Source: Paraburkholderia bannensis (GTDB lineage: Bacteria > Pseudomonadota > Gammaproteobacteria > Burkholderiales > Burkholderiaceae). Taken from it: a stretch of DNA of 64,000 bases. Below the pieces are notes generated by a model. The model was not told the origin of the DNA and ran no database searches. It saw only the letters and a list, made by a program, of their open reading frames with translations. Both the position numbers and the translations under genes were made by a program. Position 1 is the stretch's first letter, and every line of letters begins with the position of its first letter. Of this stretch, positions 33,442-42,752 are shown piece after piece. Location: assembly GCF_014200455.1 (NCBI RefSeq), contig NZ_JACHBW010000009.1, positions 124,001 to 188,000 of the forward strand. Direction: 5' to 3'.

Positions 33442-34277
33442 GTGTGCAAGCAGAAGAAGAACAGGCATTGATGAGCCGCGGGCGTAGCGTCGGCGGCGAA
33501 GCCGCAGCGGCGGCCGGCGCACCCGATGCCTCGATTGGCCGCGCCCTGGGCGGTCTGGATTCGGCGCGTCTGCGCGACGAATACGTGAATCAGGGTTCGT
33601 TCCTGTACCTCGCCGAATTTCTGCCCGCGGAAGCGACGCAGAAACTCATCGACGCCGCCAACGCGTTGATGCCCGAAGTCAATCGCAATTTCATTCCCGG
33701 CCATAAGGCGGGCGGCAGCGTCAGCCGTCATACGATCGACCGCCTGCAGCCATACATCGCCGAGTTGTACCGCTCGCCCAAGCTGATCGCCTGGCTCGAA
33801 AAGATTACCGGCGACAAGCTCCAGCTTTCGCCTGAAGACGACCCGCACGCCTATGCGCTCTATTACTACACGCGCGCGGGCGATCACATCGGCTGGCACT
33901 ACGACACCTCTTATTACGACGGCCGCCGCTATACGGTGCTGCTGGGCGTGATCGACGACTCGTCGTGCATTCTCGATTACGAACTGCACACCCGCGACCC
34001 GAACAAGGCCGATGAAGCCGGCGCGGTGCAATACCCGCCGGGCGCGCTCGTGCTGTTCGACGGCGACAAACTGCGTCACCGCGTCACCGCCAGCCGCGAA
34101 GGAGAGGTGCGCGTTTCGCTGACGTTCGAATACGTGACCAATCCGAATATGCGTCCGTGGCGGCGTTTCATCTCGAACATGAAAGACGCGATTGCGTACT
34201 TCGGCTTCCGCCAGGTGTTCCGCAAGGCGCTGCAATCCGCTACCGGCGGCGCTCGCAAGATCGGAGAGCGGGTGTGA
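33438..34277 (+). CDS. 2-oxoglutarate/Fe(II)-dependent oxygenase
   Basis: A 279-residue dioxygenase of the prolyl-4-hydroxylase-like 2OG-FeII_Oxy fold. The iron ligands His154-x-Asp156 (IGWHYDTSYYD) and His214 (KLRHRVTA), plus the 2OG-binding Arg225 (GEVRVSLTFEY), are in correct order. No signal peptide: cytoplasmic. Its ATG overlaps the stop of the CDP-alcohol transferase gene (ATGA), and its own stop overlaps the next start (GTGA), so it is translationally locked into the operon. It probably hydroxylates the head group or an acyl chain of the lipid made there; substrate inferred from context only. Confidence 0.88.
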   Translation: MSVQAEEEQALMSRGRSVGGEAAAAAGAPDASIGRALGGLDSARLRDEYVNQGSFLYLAEFLPAEATQKLIDAANALMPEVNRNFIPGHKAGGSVSRHTIDRLQPYIAELYRSPKLIAWLEKITGDKLQLSPEDDPHAYALYYYTRAGDHIGWHYDTSYYDGRRYTVLLGVIDDSSCILDYELHTRDPNKADEAGAVQYPPGALVLFDGDKLRHRVTASREGEVRVSLTFEYVTNPNMRPWRRFISNMKDAIAYFGFRQVFRKALQSATGGARKIGERV

Positions 34278-35284
34278 GCCGGGTTGCCATCCTGCTGCTG
34301 TCGATCGGCACGGCACTCTTTATCGCGCTGCTGGCCTGGCAGGGCCTGGGCTCGATCACGAGCACGCTGGCCGCTGCCGGCTGGGGACTCGCGCTGGTCG
34401 CGGCGTTCCACGTCGTGCCGCTGGCGCTAGACGCGGGGGCGATCGCGGTGATGTTCAGGAAGGGCGAGCGCGTCGATCAACGCGACGCCTTGCTCGCGCG
34501 CTGGACCGGTGAATCCGTGAACAGCCTGCTGCCGGCCGGTCAGATCGGCGGTCCGGTGGCGATGGTGCGTCAGCTTGCGCAACGCGGCATGGCCATGCGC
34601 GACGCGGCGGCGGCCATCACGGTGAGCACGACGCTGCAGGCGGTCGCGCAGATCATTTTCGCGGTGTTCGGCATTGCGCTCTTTTCCGCCTATGCCGCCA
34701 ACGGCGCGCCGCGCGATCTCGGCGTGGCCGCCATGATCGCCACGGTTGTGCTCGGCGGCATGATCGCGCTGTTTTACGTGGCGCAGCGCCGCGGCATGTT
34801 TGGCCGTTTGCTGCGTCTCGCGGCGAAGGTGTTCGGCAAGCGCGACTGGTCGTCGCTTGCCACGCGCGCCGACGCCATCGACGCCGCCGTCAAGGATCTC
34901 TACGCCGAACGCGGCCGCGCGGCTGCCAGCTTCGCGCTGAGTCTCGCGGGCTGGCTCGTGGGCACGGCGGAAGTGTGGCTCGCGCTGCATTTCCTCGGCC
35001 ATCCGGTTGGCTGGATCGACGCGCTGCTGCTGGAAAGCATCGGCCAGGCGATCCGCGGCGCGGCCTTTGCCATTCCCGGCTCGCTCGGCGTGCAGGAGGG
35101 CGGTTATCTGCTGCTCGCGCCGCTCGTCGGCTTGCCGCCCGAGGCGGCGCTCGCGCTCTCGCTCACCAAGCGCGCGCGCGAAATCGTGCTCGGTCTGCCG
35201 GGCCTGCTGTATCTGCATCTGAGCGAACGTAGCTGGCAACGCCGGCGCGCCCCGCGCGTGCCCGCTGTCGAAATCGCCGATTGA
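34274..35284 (+). CDS. flippase-like membrane protein (LPG_synthase_TM / UPF0104, HpnL-like)
   Basis: A 336-residue protein with about eight hydrophobic helices and the marks of the lysylphosphatidylglycerol-synthase transmembrane domain: RWTGESVNSLLPAGQIGGPVAMVRQL, and PGSLGVQEGGYLLLAPLVGL near the C-terminus. Members (HpnL, AglD-type, MprF N-domain) are thought to flip or transport polar lipids. There is no C-terminal aminoacyl-transfer domain, so it is not an aminoacyl-PG synthase. Start is GTG overlapping the oxygenase stop by four bases. Third gene of the operon. Confidence 0.85.
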   Translation: MSRVAILLLSIGTALFIALLAWQGLGSITSTLAAAGWGLALVAAFHVVPLALDAGAIAVMFRKGERVDQRDALLARWTGESVNSLLPAGQIGGPVAMVRQLAQRGMAMRDAAAAITVSTTLQAVAQIIFAVFGIALFSAYAANGAPRDLGVAAMIATVVLGGMIALFYVAQRRGMFGRLLRLAAKVFGKRDWSSLATRADAIDAAVKDLYAERGRAAASFALSLAGWLVGTAEVWLALHFLGHPVGWIDALLLESIGQAIRGAAFAIPGSLGVQEGGYLLLAPLVGLPPEAALALSLTKRAREIVLGLPGLLYLHLSERSWQRRRAPRVPAVEIAD

Positions 35285-35310
35285 CCTTTTTCTCCCAAGG
35301 AACGTTGCGC

Positions 35311-36090
35311 ATGCGCGCCATCATTCTCGCGGCAGGCCTCGGCCTGCGCCTTCAGCAACGCGCTGGAGAACAGTTTCCGAAATGTCTGCTGCAATTCGAG
35401 GGCGTGTCGCTGCTCGAACGCCATCTGCAGATGCTCGAATCGGCGGGCGTCACCGAAGTCGTGCTCGCGCTCGGCTTTCAGCCTGAACTGGTCGAAGCCG
35501 AACTCAAGCGCATCGGCTGGCCGCACAAGGTCGAGGTCGTGCTCAACCCGCGCTTCGATCTGGGCAGCGTGCTGACCGTGCACCGCACCGCCGAAGCCAT
35601 GACGCGCGGTGGCGACGTGCTGCTGATGGACGCGGACGTGCTCTACGACGAGCGCGTGTTCGCGCCGCTGGTGGCGGGCGAGGCGCCGGCCAACCGTCTG
35701 TTGATCGACCGTGACTTCGAAGCAGGCGACGAGCCGGTCAAGCTGTGCCTGCGCGACGGCGTGCCGGTCGAACTGCGCAAGCAACTGGCGGTGGGCCTGC
35801 AGTACGACACCATCGGCGAATCGGTTGGCTTCTTCCGCCTGAACGAAGCGACGGCCAGGCGCTTTGCGCAGATCGTCGAAGGCTATGTCGATACGGGCCG
35901 GGCGAATCTGCCGCACGAAGAAGCGCTGCGCGATCTGCTGCTCGAACGCGGCGCGGAATTCGAAACGGCCGACGTCACCGGCGCGCCGTGGATCGAAATC
36001 GACTTCCCGAACGATGTGACGCGCGCCGCCGAACAGGTGCTGCCGCAACTCACGCCGGTGGCGAGCCGCGTGAAGCAAGTCGCCGAGTGA
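35311..36090 (+). CDS. sugar/alcohol-phosphate nucleotidyltransferase (LicC-like)
   Basis: A 259-residue NTP_transferase fold enzyme. The nucleotide loop LAAGLGLRL with Arg13, Lys24 (PKCLL), the metal-binding Asp107/Asp109 (LLMDADVLYD) and a late EIDFPNDV acid motif are present, as in phosphocholine and inositol-1-phosphate cytidylyltransferases. AAGGA lies about 9 nt before the ATG. It closes the four-gene operon and could supply the CDP-alcohol used by the first gene. The same pair of activities is fused in the archaeal di-inositol-phosphate pathway. The substrate alcohol is not identifiable here. Confidence 0.87.
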   Translation: MRAIILAAGLGLRLQQRAGEQFPKCLLQFEGVSLLERHLQMLESAGVTEVVLALGFQPELVEAELKRIGWPHKVEVVLNPRFDLGSVLTVHRTAEAMTRGGDVLLMDADVLYDERVFAPLVAGEAPANRLLIDRDFEAGDEPVKLCLRDGVPVELRKQLAVGLQYDTIGESVGFFRLNEATARRFAQIVEGYVDTGRANLPHEEALRDLLLERGAEFETADVTGAPWIEIDFPNDVTRAAEQVLPQLTPVASRVKQVAE

Positions 36091-36112
36091 TCTTGCGCTA
36101 GCGATGAGTAAA

Positions 36113-36141
36113 AAGGCCACCTGCACGCAGGTGGCCTTTCT
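36113..36141. terminator. terminator of the lipid operon
   Basis: Perfect 12-bp stem AAGGCCACCTGC / GCAGGTGGCCTT with a 2-nt apparent loop (effectively 4-6 nt) and flanking A and T runs. It ends the CDP-alcohol transferase operon. Confidence 0.87.
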
Positions 36142-36244
36142 GTTTGGGCTGCCGCTTCATCTGTTGTTGAACGCGCGCGTTTCGCAACACGGTGCCATAA
36201 TGGCGGCTTTACGCCTTCAGCCGCGCTGATTGTCGTTCCTGCCC

Positions 36245-37648
36245 ATGCCACTAGCCCTCGGCGCTTTCATCGTTCCGCTTATCGTTGCGTGCTCGATGTT
36301 CATGGAGAACGTGGACGCGACCGTCATCGTCACCTCGCTGCCTGCGCTGGCCCGCGATCTTGGCCACGACCCCATCACCCTCAAGCTTGCCGTCACGAGT
36401 TATGTGATTGGCCTGGGCGTGTTCATTCCGATCTGCGGCTGGGTGGCCGACCGCTTCGGTTCGCGCAATGTGTTTCGCACGGCCATCGGCATTTTCATGA
36501 CGGGCTCGCTGTTGTGCGCGGCTTCGCGCTCGCTCGAAATGTTCGTGGCCGCGCGTTTCGTGCAAGGCATCGGCGGGGCGATGATGGTGCCGGTTGGGCG
36601 CATCATCATTTTCCGTTCGCTGCCGAAATCGGACTTCATTCGCGCGGTCAACTATCTGACTGTGCCTGCGCTGCTCGGTCCCGTGGTGGGGCCGCCGCTT
36701 GGCGGCTTCATCACCACCTATCTGCACTGGCGGCTGATTTTCTTCGTCAATATTCCGATTGGCGTGCTGGGTATCTGGCTCGCGAACCGGCATATCGCCA
36801 ACATGCATGAAGAGCATCCTGGGCCGCTCGACTGGGTGGGTTTCTTCCTTTCGGCGGGCGGCGCTTCGCTCTTCATGCTGGGACTTTCACTGGTGGGCGG
36901 CGAACTGGTTTCCAATCGGAAAGCCGTGACGATGTGCGTGGTCGGCGCGCTCTTGCTGGCGGCCTACTGGTTCTACGCGCAGCGCGCCGATCGCCCCGTT
37001 CTCGATCTGAAATTTCTGCGCATCCCCAGTTTCCACGCGAGCGTGGCGGGCGGCTCGCTGTTTCGTATCGGACTGGGTGCGGTGCCGTTCCTGTTGCCGC
37101 TCGCGCTGCAGGAGGGGCTCGGCATGACAGCCTTCGCCTCGGGCGCGATCACCTGCGCATCGGCGTTCGGATCGATCTTCATGAAGACGATCGTCTCGGG
37201 TGTGCTGGGGCGCTTCGGCTTTCGGCGCACCCTGATCGTGAACGCCGCGATTGCGGGCGTGGCCATCGCGATCTACGGCGCGTTCTCGCCGGGCACGCCG
37301 GTGTGGCTCATCTGGTTCGTCGTACTGGTGGGCGGCATTTTTCCCTCGCTGCAGTTTTCGGGCCTGAATTCACTGGCCTACGCGGATATCCCCGGCAAGG
37401 ACATTGGCCGCGCCACCAGTGTTGCGAGCGTGATCCAGCAGGTTTCGCTGGGCCTGGGCGTGACGATCGCGGGCATCGTGCTGCAGGTTTCGCATCGGCT
37501 ACAAGGGCATTCGACCATCGTGTGGTCGGATTTCTGGCCGGCGTTCCTCGTGGTCGGCCTGTTCTCCGTTGCGTCGATTCCCGTCACCTTGCGCCTGCCT
37601 GCCACGGCGGGCGACGAGATCGCGCGCGGGCGGCGCGGGCAGGCCTGA
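36245..37648 (+). CDS. MFS drug-efflux transporter, DHA2 (EmrB/QacA) type
   Basis: A 467-residue, roughly 14-helix major facilitator. Motif C-like residues and the DHA2 motif MFMENVDATVIVTSLP in helix 1 (normally L-D-x-T-I-V-N-V-A-L-P) are present, with a motif A region GWVADRFGSRNVFRTAI. It likely exports hydrophobic drugs by proton antiport. No membrane-fusion partner (EmrA) is adjacent, so it may act across the inner membrane only. The ATG is preferred over a TTG five codons upstream. Monocistronic. Confidence 0.88.
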   Translation: MPLALGAFIVPLIVACSMFMENVDATVIVTSLPALARDLGHDPITLKLAVTSYVIGLGVFIPICGWVADRFGSRNVFRTAIGIFMTGSLLCAASRSLEMFVAARFVQGIGGAMMVPVGRIIIFRSLPKSDFIRAVNYLTVPALLGPVVGPPLGGFITTYLHWRLIFFVNIPIGVLGIWLANRHIANMHEEHPGPLDWVGFFLSAGGASLFMLGLSLVGGELVSNRKAVTMCVVGALLLAAYWFYAQRADRPVLDLKFLRIPSFHASVAGGSLFRIGLGAVPFLLPLALQEGLGMTAFASGAITCASAFGSIFMKTIVSGVLGRFGFRRTLIVNAAIAGVAIAIYGAFSPGTPVWLIWFVVLVGGIFPSLQFSGLNSLAYADIPGKDIGRATSVASVIQQVSLGLGVTIAGIVLQVSHRLQGHSTIVWSDFWPAFLVVGLFSVASIPVTLRLPATAGDEIARGRRGQA

Positions 37649-37800
37649 ACGGAGCCATGTGATCGCCATGCTGCTATCGGCGGATGGCCGGATCGCAATC
37701 GTTTTCTGTGCGTGCTATAAGCGTTGGGACCGGGTCACAAGCCAGGTGTTAGCTGGGCAAAAAAGCGCTATACGATGAACCGAATCATGGAGGTCACTCA

Positions 37801-39531
37801 ATGAAGCTGGTCGATAGAACGAAAATTTCCGCTGCCGCTCTCGCACTCGTTTCACTTTCCGCCTTATCCGCAGGCTTTCTCGAAGCCACGCCGGCCTTCG
37901 CCAAGGACACGCAACAACATCCCGCCGTACTGAACGCCTCGGCCGTTGCCGTGGCGGACAAATACGCCGCCGATGCCGCCGAACAGATCTTCAAGGAAGG
38001 CGGCAATGCCGTCGATGCGGCGGTCGCCATCGCCTTCTCGCTCGCCGTGACGTATCCCGAAGCCGGCAATATCGGCGGCGGCGGTTTCATGACGCTCTAT
38101 GTGAACGGCAAGCCGTATTTCCTCGACTATCGCGAGCGCGCGCCGCTGGCCGCCACGCGCACGATGTATCAGGACGAGCAGGGCAACGTGATCCCGGGCA
38201 AGAGCCTGTATGGTTATGACGCCGTGGGCGTGCCGGGCACCGTCGAGGGCATGTGGGAAGCACAGAAGCGCTTCGGCAAGCTGTCGTGGAAGCAGGTGCT
38301 GCAACCGGCGATCGAGTACGCGCGCGATGGCTTCGTCGTCGGCGAACTGCTGGCGAAGCGCCGCGAGGAAGCGTCCAAAGAGTTCGACGGCAAGACCAAC
38401 TTCGACCAGTACTTCGGCAACATGAAGATGGGCGAGACCTTCAAGCAGCCCGATCTCGCCAATGTGCTTACGCGCATCGCCAATCAAGGCGCAAAGGACT
38501 TCTACGACGGCAAGACCGCCGATCTGATCGCCGCGTCGATGAAGGGCCACGGCCTGATCACGAAGCGCGATCTGCAGGAGTACAAGGCCGTCTGGCGTCA
38601 GCCGGTGGAGGCCAACTGGAACGGCTACGAAGTGATCACCGCGCCGCCTCCGAGTTCGGGTGGCGTGGGTCTCGTGCAACTGCTCAAGATGAAGGCCGAT
38701 CTTGCGCCGCAGTTCAAGGATGTGCCGCTCAACTCGCCGCAATACATCCATCTGATCGCGGAAATCGAAAAGCGCGTGTTTGCGGATCGTGCGCAATATC
38801 TCGGCGATCCTGACTTCTACAAGGTGCCGGTCGCGCAACTGACCGACGACGCCTATATCGCCAAACGCGCCGCCGAAGTCGATCCCGACAAGCCTTCGGA
38901 CACCAAGAGCGTGCAGGCGGGGCTCGGCACCTCGATGCCGGAAAAGGCCGAGACCACGCACTTCTCGGTTGTCGACAAATGGGGTAACGCTGTGTCGAAC
39001 ACCTACACGATCAACGGCTACTTCGGATCGGGCGTGGTGGTGCCGGGCGCGGGCATCGTGCTCAACGACGAAATGGACGACTTCTCCGCCAAGCCGGGCG
39101 TGCCGAACATGTTCGGCGTGGTTGGCAGCGACGCGAACGCGATTGCGCCGAAGAAGCGCCCCCTATCCTCGATGTCGCCGACGATCCTCACGAAGGACGG
39201 CAAGGTGTCGCTGGTGATCGGCACGCCGGGCGGCTCGCGCATTTTCACGTCGATCTTCCAGGTCATCAACAACATCTACGACTTCAAGATGCCGTTGAAG
39301 GACGCCGTGGGCGCGATGCGTTTCCACCATCAACTGCTGCCGCCCAACACGATCTTCTGGGAGCCGTACGAGCCGATCAACGGCGATCTGGCGAAGCAGG
39401 TCGAAGCGAAGGGTTACGTGCTGAAGGGGCAGGACTTCAACGGCGATATCCAGGCGATCCGTATCGATGGCGATACGCCTGAAGCCGTTGCCGATCCGCG
39501 TGGACGCGGTGTGACGCGCATCGTCCAGTAA
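37801..39531 (+). CDS. ggt: gamma-glutamyltransferase (periplasmic)
   Basis: A 576-residue Ntn-hydrolase that cleaves the gamma-glutamyl bond of glutathione and transfers or hydrolyses it in the periplasm. It has a signal peptide (about 35 residues, ending ATPAFA). The autocleavage nucleophile Thr is in AETTHFSVVDKWGN near residue 385, giving large and small subunits. The substrate Arg in FLDYRERAP and the PLSSMSPTI and GGSRI motifs are intact. GGAGG precedes the ATG by 7 nt. It stands alone and is followed by a UUCG terminator after an AT-rich gap. Confidence 0.95.
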   Translation: MKLVDRTKISAAALALVSLSALSAGFLEATPAFAKDTQQHPAVLNASAVAVADKYAADAAEQIFKEGGNAVDAAVAIAFSLAVTYPEAGNIGGGGFMTLYVNGKPYFLDYRERAPLAATRTMYQDEQGNVIPGKSLYGYDAVGVPGTVEGMWEAQKRFGKLSWKQVLQPAIEYARDGFVVGELLAKRREEASKEFDGKTNFDQYFGNMKMGETFKQPDLANVLTRIANQGAKDFYDGKTADLIAASMKGHGLITKRDLQEYKAVWRQPVEANWNGYEVITAPPPSSGGVGLVQLLKMKADLAPQFKDVPLNSPQYIHLIAEIEKRVFADRAQYLGDPDFYKVPVAQLTDDAYIAKRAAEVDPDKPSDTKSVQAGLGTSMPEKAETTHFSVVDKWGNAVSNTYTINGYFGSGVVVPGAGIVLNDEMDDFSAKPGVPNMFGVVGSDANAIAPKKRPLSSMSPTILTKDGKVSLVIGTPGGSRIFTSIFQVINNIYDFKMPLKDAVGAMRFHHQLLPPNTIFWEPYEPINGDLAKQVEAKGYVLKGQDFNGDIQAIRIDGDTPEAVADPRGRGVTRIVQ

Positions 39532-39684
39532 CGCGCGTGGATCTTGCCGGTCAGGGCTACCGGTTGCGCGCGGGGTCTGAAACCTTCCGCTACGAAAAGC
39601 TCGAACGCGATGCGCGTTCGTTCGTTGTATATCCCCTTCAATGAGGAATTCATTGCGAAGGGCATCGCATAGGGTGTTTTGACT

Positions 39685-39707
39685 GGGCAGCTTCGGCTGC
39701 CCTTTTT
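39685..39707 (+). terminator. UUCG-tetraloop terminator after ggt
   Basis: GGGCAGC-TTCG-GCTGCCC followed by T5: a compact stem capped by an extra-stable tetraloop. About 150 bases after the ggt stop. Confidence 0.87.
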
Positions 39708-39788
39708 GCCTATACGACCGTGCGTATGCATCTCGATCGCTCGTTTCAGAAACCAGGCGTCAGCAATCGATCGCGGCTTGCGCGCGGG

Positions 39789-39974
39789 TCATCGGGCCGC
39801 GTCCATATCCTCGCGTGCTGCTTCGATCAAGGCCAATGCGGTCGGTGCGTTGCCGATACGCTCCACGGCGAGCAGCGCGAAGCGCGCGAGAAAAAGCGGC
39901 GCGTTGGCTTCGCCCAGTTCGGTCATGGTCTTGCACAGCCGCGTATAGACCGCGTCGAGTTCGCTGTCGGTCAT
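39789..39974 (-). CDS. DUF2783 small protein
   Basis: A 61-residue helical protein (SELDAVYTRLCKTMTELGEANAPLFLARFALLAVERIGNAPTALALIEAA). This is the DUF2783 pattern, which regularly follows FAD-dependent aromatic hydroxylase genes, as here. GGAG lies close before the ATG. Function unknown; a role as an accessory or stabilising subunit of the monooxygenase is possible. It follows the monooxygenase gene by 31 bases on the same strand. Confidence 0.82.
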   Translation of the reverse strand: MTDSELDAVYTRLCKTMTELGEANAPLFLARFALLAVERIGNAPTALALIEAAREDMDAAR

Positions 39975-40005
39975 GGTGTTCTCCGGTTTCGTTTGGTCGA
40001 TTTGC

Positions 40006-41745
40006 TCAGGCGTGCAGCGCATGTTGGAGCGCGGCGTTTGCACGCTGCGCGAGCGTCGCGCCGCAGCCTTGCCAACGGCCCAGCACGTGACCGTCGGGCC
40101 GCACCAGATAGAGCGTATTGGCATGCGCGCCGTACATCGGAAAAAGGCGGCCCGTGTGATCCCAGCCGCAGCGACGCGCGACATCGGCGGGTGCGCGTCG
40201 TGCGAGCGGGATGAGCGTGAGCGGCACCGTGCATGACGTTTCGAGCGCGACCAACTCCGGGGGCACGCCACCTTCATCGCTGAAATACAACGCTGTGAAA
40301 TGCGGGCCGACCAGATCGGTCATGTGGCCAGCGCGCCCGCGATTGCCAACGACACCATCGACAATCGTGACAGGACACTCGGACAGCACCGCGCCCGGCG
40401 CTGGACCGCTGACGAGCGGATCCGAAACTGCGTTGAGCGGCGAATCTGTGTACGCGATCGCCGATGTCTGGCGCGGATTGATCAGCGAACGCACGCCCGG
40501 ATGTCGCGCGGCGAGGCTCAATACCGCCGTGCGCATCAGTTCGAATGCGAACGAGGGCGGCGCCATGAATTCCGTGCTCTTCGTGCCGTAGCTGAGGTTC
40601 TCGTGCGCGGCGAAAACGCGCTCGTCGGAATAGCTGTCGAGCAGGCGCGCGTCGGCGCGACCGTTGACGACCCAGGCGAGCTTCCACGCGAGATTGTCCG
40701 CATCGTCGATGCCGGAGTTTGCGCCGCGCACGCCGAAGATCGGCACGAGATGCGCGGCGTCGCCTGCGAACAGCACGCGAGCGTGACGATAGCGTTCGAG
40801 CGTGAGGGCGTTGGCCTTGTAGATCGTGATCCAGATGGGGGACCAGGCCGCGGTTTCGCCCATCATGTCGAGCAGGCCCTGCACGCGCGGCAGCACGTTT
40901 TCGGGCTTGACGGCGGCTTCGGCGTCCTCGCCGTCGCGCAACTGATAGTCGATGCGCCAGACGTTGTCGGGCTGCTTGTGCACAAGCACGGTCGAGCCGG
41001 GATTCGATGCCGGATCGAACCAGGCGAGGCGTTCCGTGGGGCGCGCGCTGTCGAGCAGGATATCGACGATCACATAGCGGCCTTCGTAGCTCGTGCCCGC
41101 GAGGTTGAGGCCCAGCGCCTCGCGCACGGCGCTGCGTCCGCCGTCTGCCGCGACCAGCCAGTCGGTCTGCGTTTCGTAGTCGCCCAAGGGTGTCGAGAGC
41201 GCTAGCGTCGCGCCATGCGCATCGTGCTGCACCGAGGTCACTTTCGTGCGCCAGCGAATCTCGATCAGATCCGCGTGGCGCTCGGCGGCATCGAGCAGGA
41301 ATTGCTCGATGTGATACTGCGCGAGATTGACCATCGGCGGCAGCTTCTGGTTCTCGTCCTGAGGCATGGTGAAGTGCAGGACTTCGTGTTCGCGATAAAA
41401 GCTGCGCCCGCCGGTCCACGGCAAACCTTTGGCGAGAAAGCCGTCCAGCGCGCCAAGACGCTCGATGATCTCCAGGCTGCGGCGCGAAATGCAGATGGCC
41501 CGGCTGCCTTCGCATACCGATGCATCGGCTTCGATCAGCACCGAGCGCACGCCATGTTTCGCGAGGCCCAGCGCGATGGCGAGTCCAACCGGGCCGCCGC
41601 CGACGATCGTCACCGCGTGACGTTGCGCTTCACGGCGGGCTACGCGGTCATCTTTGCGGTCATCGACGAGTTCGGGCAGGCGGGCGTCGTACTGCTTCGC
41701 CTCGAAGGGATAGGGTTTGAATTGCGCGCTCGTGGGGTCGCTCAT
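40006..41745 (-). CDS. FAD-dependent aromatic hydroxylase (MhpA/PheA-like)
   Basis: A 579-residue class A flavoprotein monooxygenase. The N-terminal FAD-binding GxGxxG is VTIVGGGPVGLAIALGLAKHG (near residue 60), the second FAD motif is RVLFAGDAAHLVPIFGVRGANSG, and a thioredoxin-like C-terminal domain ends the chain (TLYLVRPDGHVLGRW). It resembles 3-(3-hydroxyphenyl)propionate hydroxylase and related phenolic hydroxylases. An N-terminal extension of ~45 residues precedes the FAD fold. GGAGA precedes the start. Partners are DUF2783 and an upstream LuxR-type regulator. No ring-cleavage gene is nearby, so the substrate is open. Confidence 0.9.
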   Translation of the reverse strand: MSDPTSAQFKPYPFEAKQYDARLPELVDDRKDDRVARREAQRHAVTIVGGGPVGLAIALGLAKHGVRSVLIEADASVCEGSRAICISRRSLEIIERLGALDGFLAKGLPWTGGRSFYREHEVLHFTMPQDENQKLPPMVNLAQYHIEQFLLDAAERHADLIEIRWRTKVTSVQHDAHGATLALSTPLGDYETQTDWLVAADGGRSAVREALGLNLAGTSYEGRYVIVDILLDSARPTERLAWFDPASNPGSTVLVHKQPDNVWRIDYQLRDGEDAEAAVKPENVLPRVQGLLDMMGETAAWSPIWITIYKANALTLERYRHARVLFAGDAAHLVPIFGVRGANSGIDDADNLAWKLAWVVNGRADARLLDSYSDERVFAAHENLSYGTKSTEFMAPPSFAFELMRTAVLSLAARHPGVRSLINPRQTSAIAYTDSPLNAVSDPLVSGPAPGAVLSECPVTIVDGVVGNRGRAGHMTDLVGPHFTALYFSDEGGVPPELVALETSCTVPLTLIPLARRAPADVARRCGWDHTGRLFPMYGAHANTLYLVRPDGHVLGRWQGCGATLAQRANAALQHALHA

Positions 41746-41900
41746 CGCACGGTGTCTCCGACTGGAAATTTTTGTTCGCGCGCGGCGCAAGGCGCACCGC
41801 GCGGCGCCGCAGGCTTCAATAGCTCACGGCGATGGAGCGAGTATGGCGGGCAAGGGAGGCGGCGCTGTCCTCATTTTGGGTACAGCGCGCCGGATGGCGC

Positions 41901-42752
41901 TCAGCGTACGTCGTTGGCGAGGCACAGCGCGAATAGCTGGCGCTGGCTCGAAATCCCCAGGCGCAGATACGCGCGCTTCTGATAGGTGACGACGCTGCTG
42001 GGCTTCACGCCCATGCTATCGGCGATTTCGGCCGCGCTTTGGCCTTCGAGCACGCCGCGCAGCGCATCGAGTTCCCGCTTCGAGAGCGCGGGACACAAAC
42101 TGCGTAGCCGCGCCAGCATCAGTTGCGGAATACCCAGTTGGCTCTGGCCGCGCAGCGCGTAATGATGCTTGGTGGCCTCGCCGATGAGGGGCGCGAGCGA
42201 TTCGACCAGTTCCACTTCGCCGGGCTGAAAATTTCCGGCGTCCCGCTCGCGATAGAGATTGACCGAGAGCCAGATATCGGCGGCGGGCTGCATGAGCAGG
42301 GAGAGCCGATCGGAAACATTCGGCGTGCTGTAGCAGGTCTGGCGATAGCCGTCGTGTGCGATGTCGTCGCTCGATTGCCAGTGCAGCACCATTGACGAAG
42401 ACTGGTCCGCGCCGCTGCCGAAGTGGCCGACGTGCCCGTCGTCGCCGGTGACGATGCGCTGATTGCCGTCGAGTGCGTAGAAAAGGCGCGCGTAGGTGTC
42501 GGCGACGTCACGTAGAAAGCGCCCGCCGCGATGGTCGGCCACCGAAACCGTGCGTGGCCGGTTGCCGAACTCGTATGCGAAGACCGTGCATTGCGATACC
42601 GACGTCGCTGGGCCGAGCAGATTCAGCACTTCGGCGGCGAGCGCATTGGCGTTATCGCCGCCGATTGCGGCAACCAGGCCGGTGACGCGGGCGAGGTCGA
42701 ATGAGCTGGATAAACCTGCCTGTCGAGGCCGGTCGAGACGCCAGTAACGCAT
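41901..42752 (-). CDS. LuxR-type (GerE) transcriptional regulator
   Basis: A 283-residue regulator. The C-terminal GerE helix-turn-helix is CPALSKRELDALRGVLEGQSAAEIADSMGVKPSSVVTYQKRAYLRLGI. The N-terminal ~200 residues are an uncharacterised sensor region without a recognisable autoinducer-binding or receiver pattern, including a segment rich in His, Gly and Asp. It lies on the same strand upstream of the flavin monooxygenase and is its likely regulator. No ligand can be named. Confidence 0.82.
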   Translation of the reverse strand: MRYWRLDRPRQAGLSSSFDLARVTGLVAAIGGDNANALAAEVLNLLGPATSVSQCTVFAYEFGNRPRTVSVADHRGGRFLRDVADTYARLFYALDGNQRIVTGDDGHVGHFGSGADQSSSMVLHWQSSDDIAHDGYRQTCYSTPNVSDRLSLLMQPAADIWLSVNLYRERDAGNFQPGEVELVESLAPLIGEATKHHYALRGQSQLGIPQLMLARLRSLCPALSKRELDALRGVLEGQSAAEIADSMGVKPSSVVTYQKRAYLRLGISSQRQLFALCLANDVR

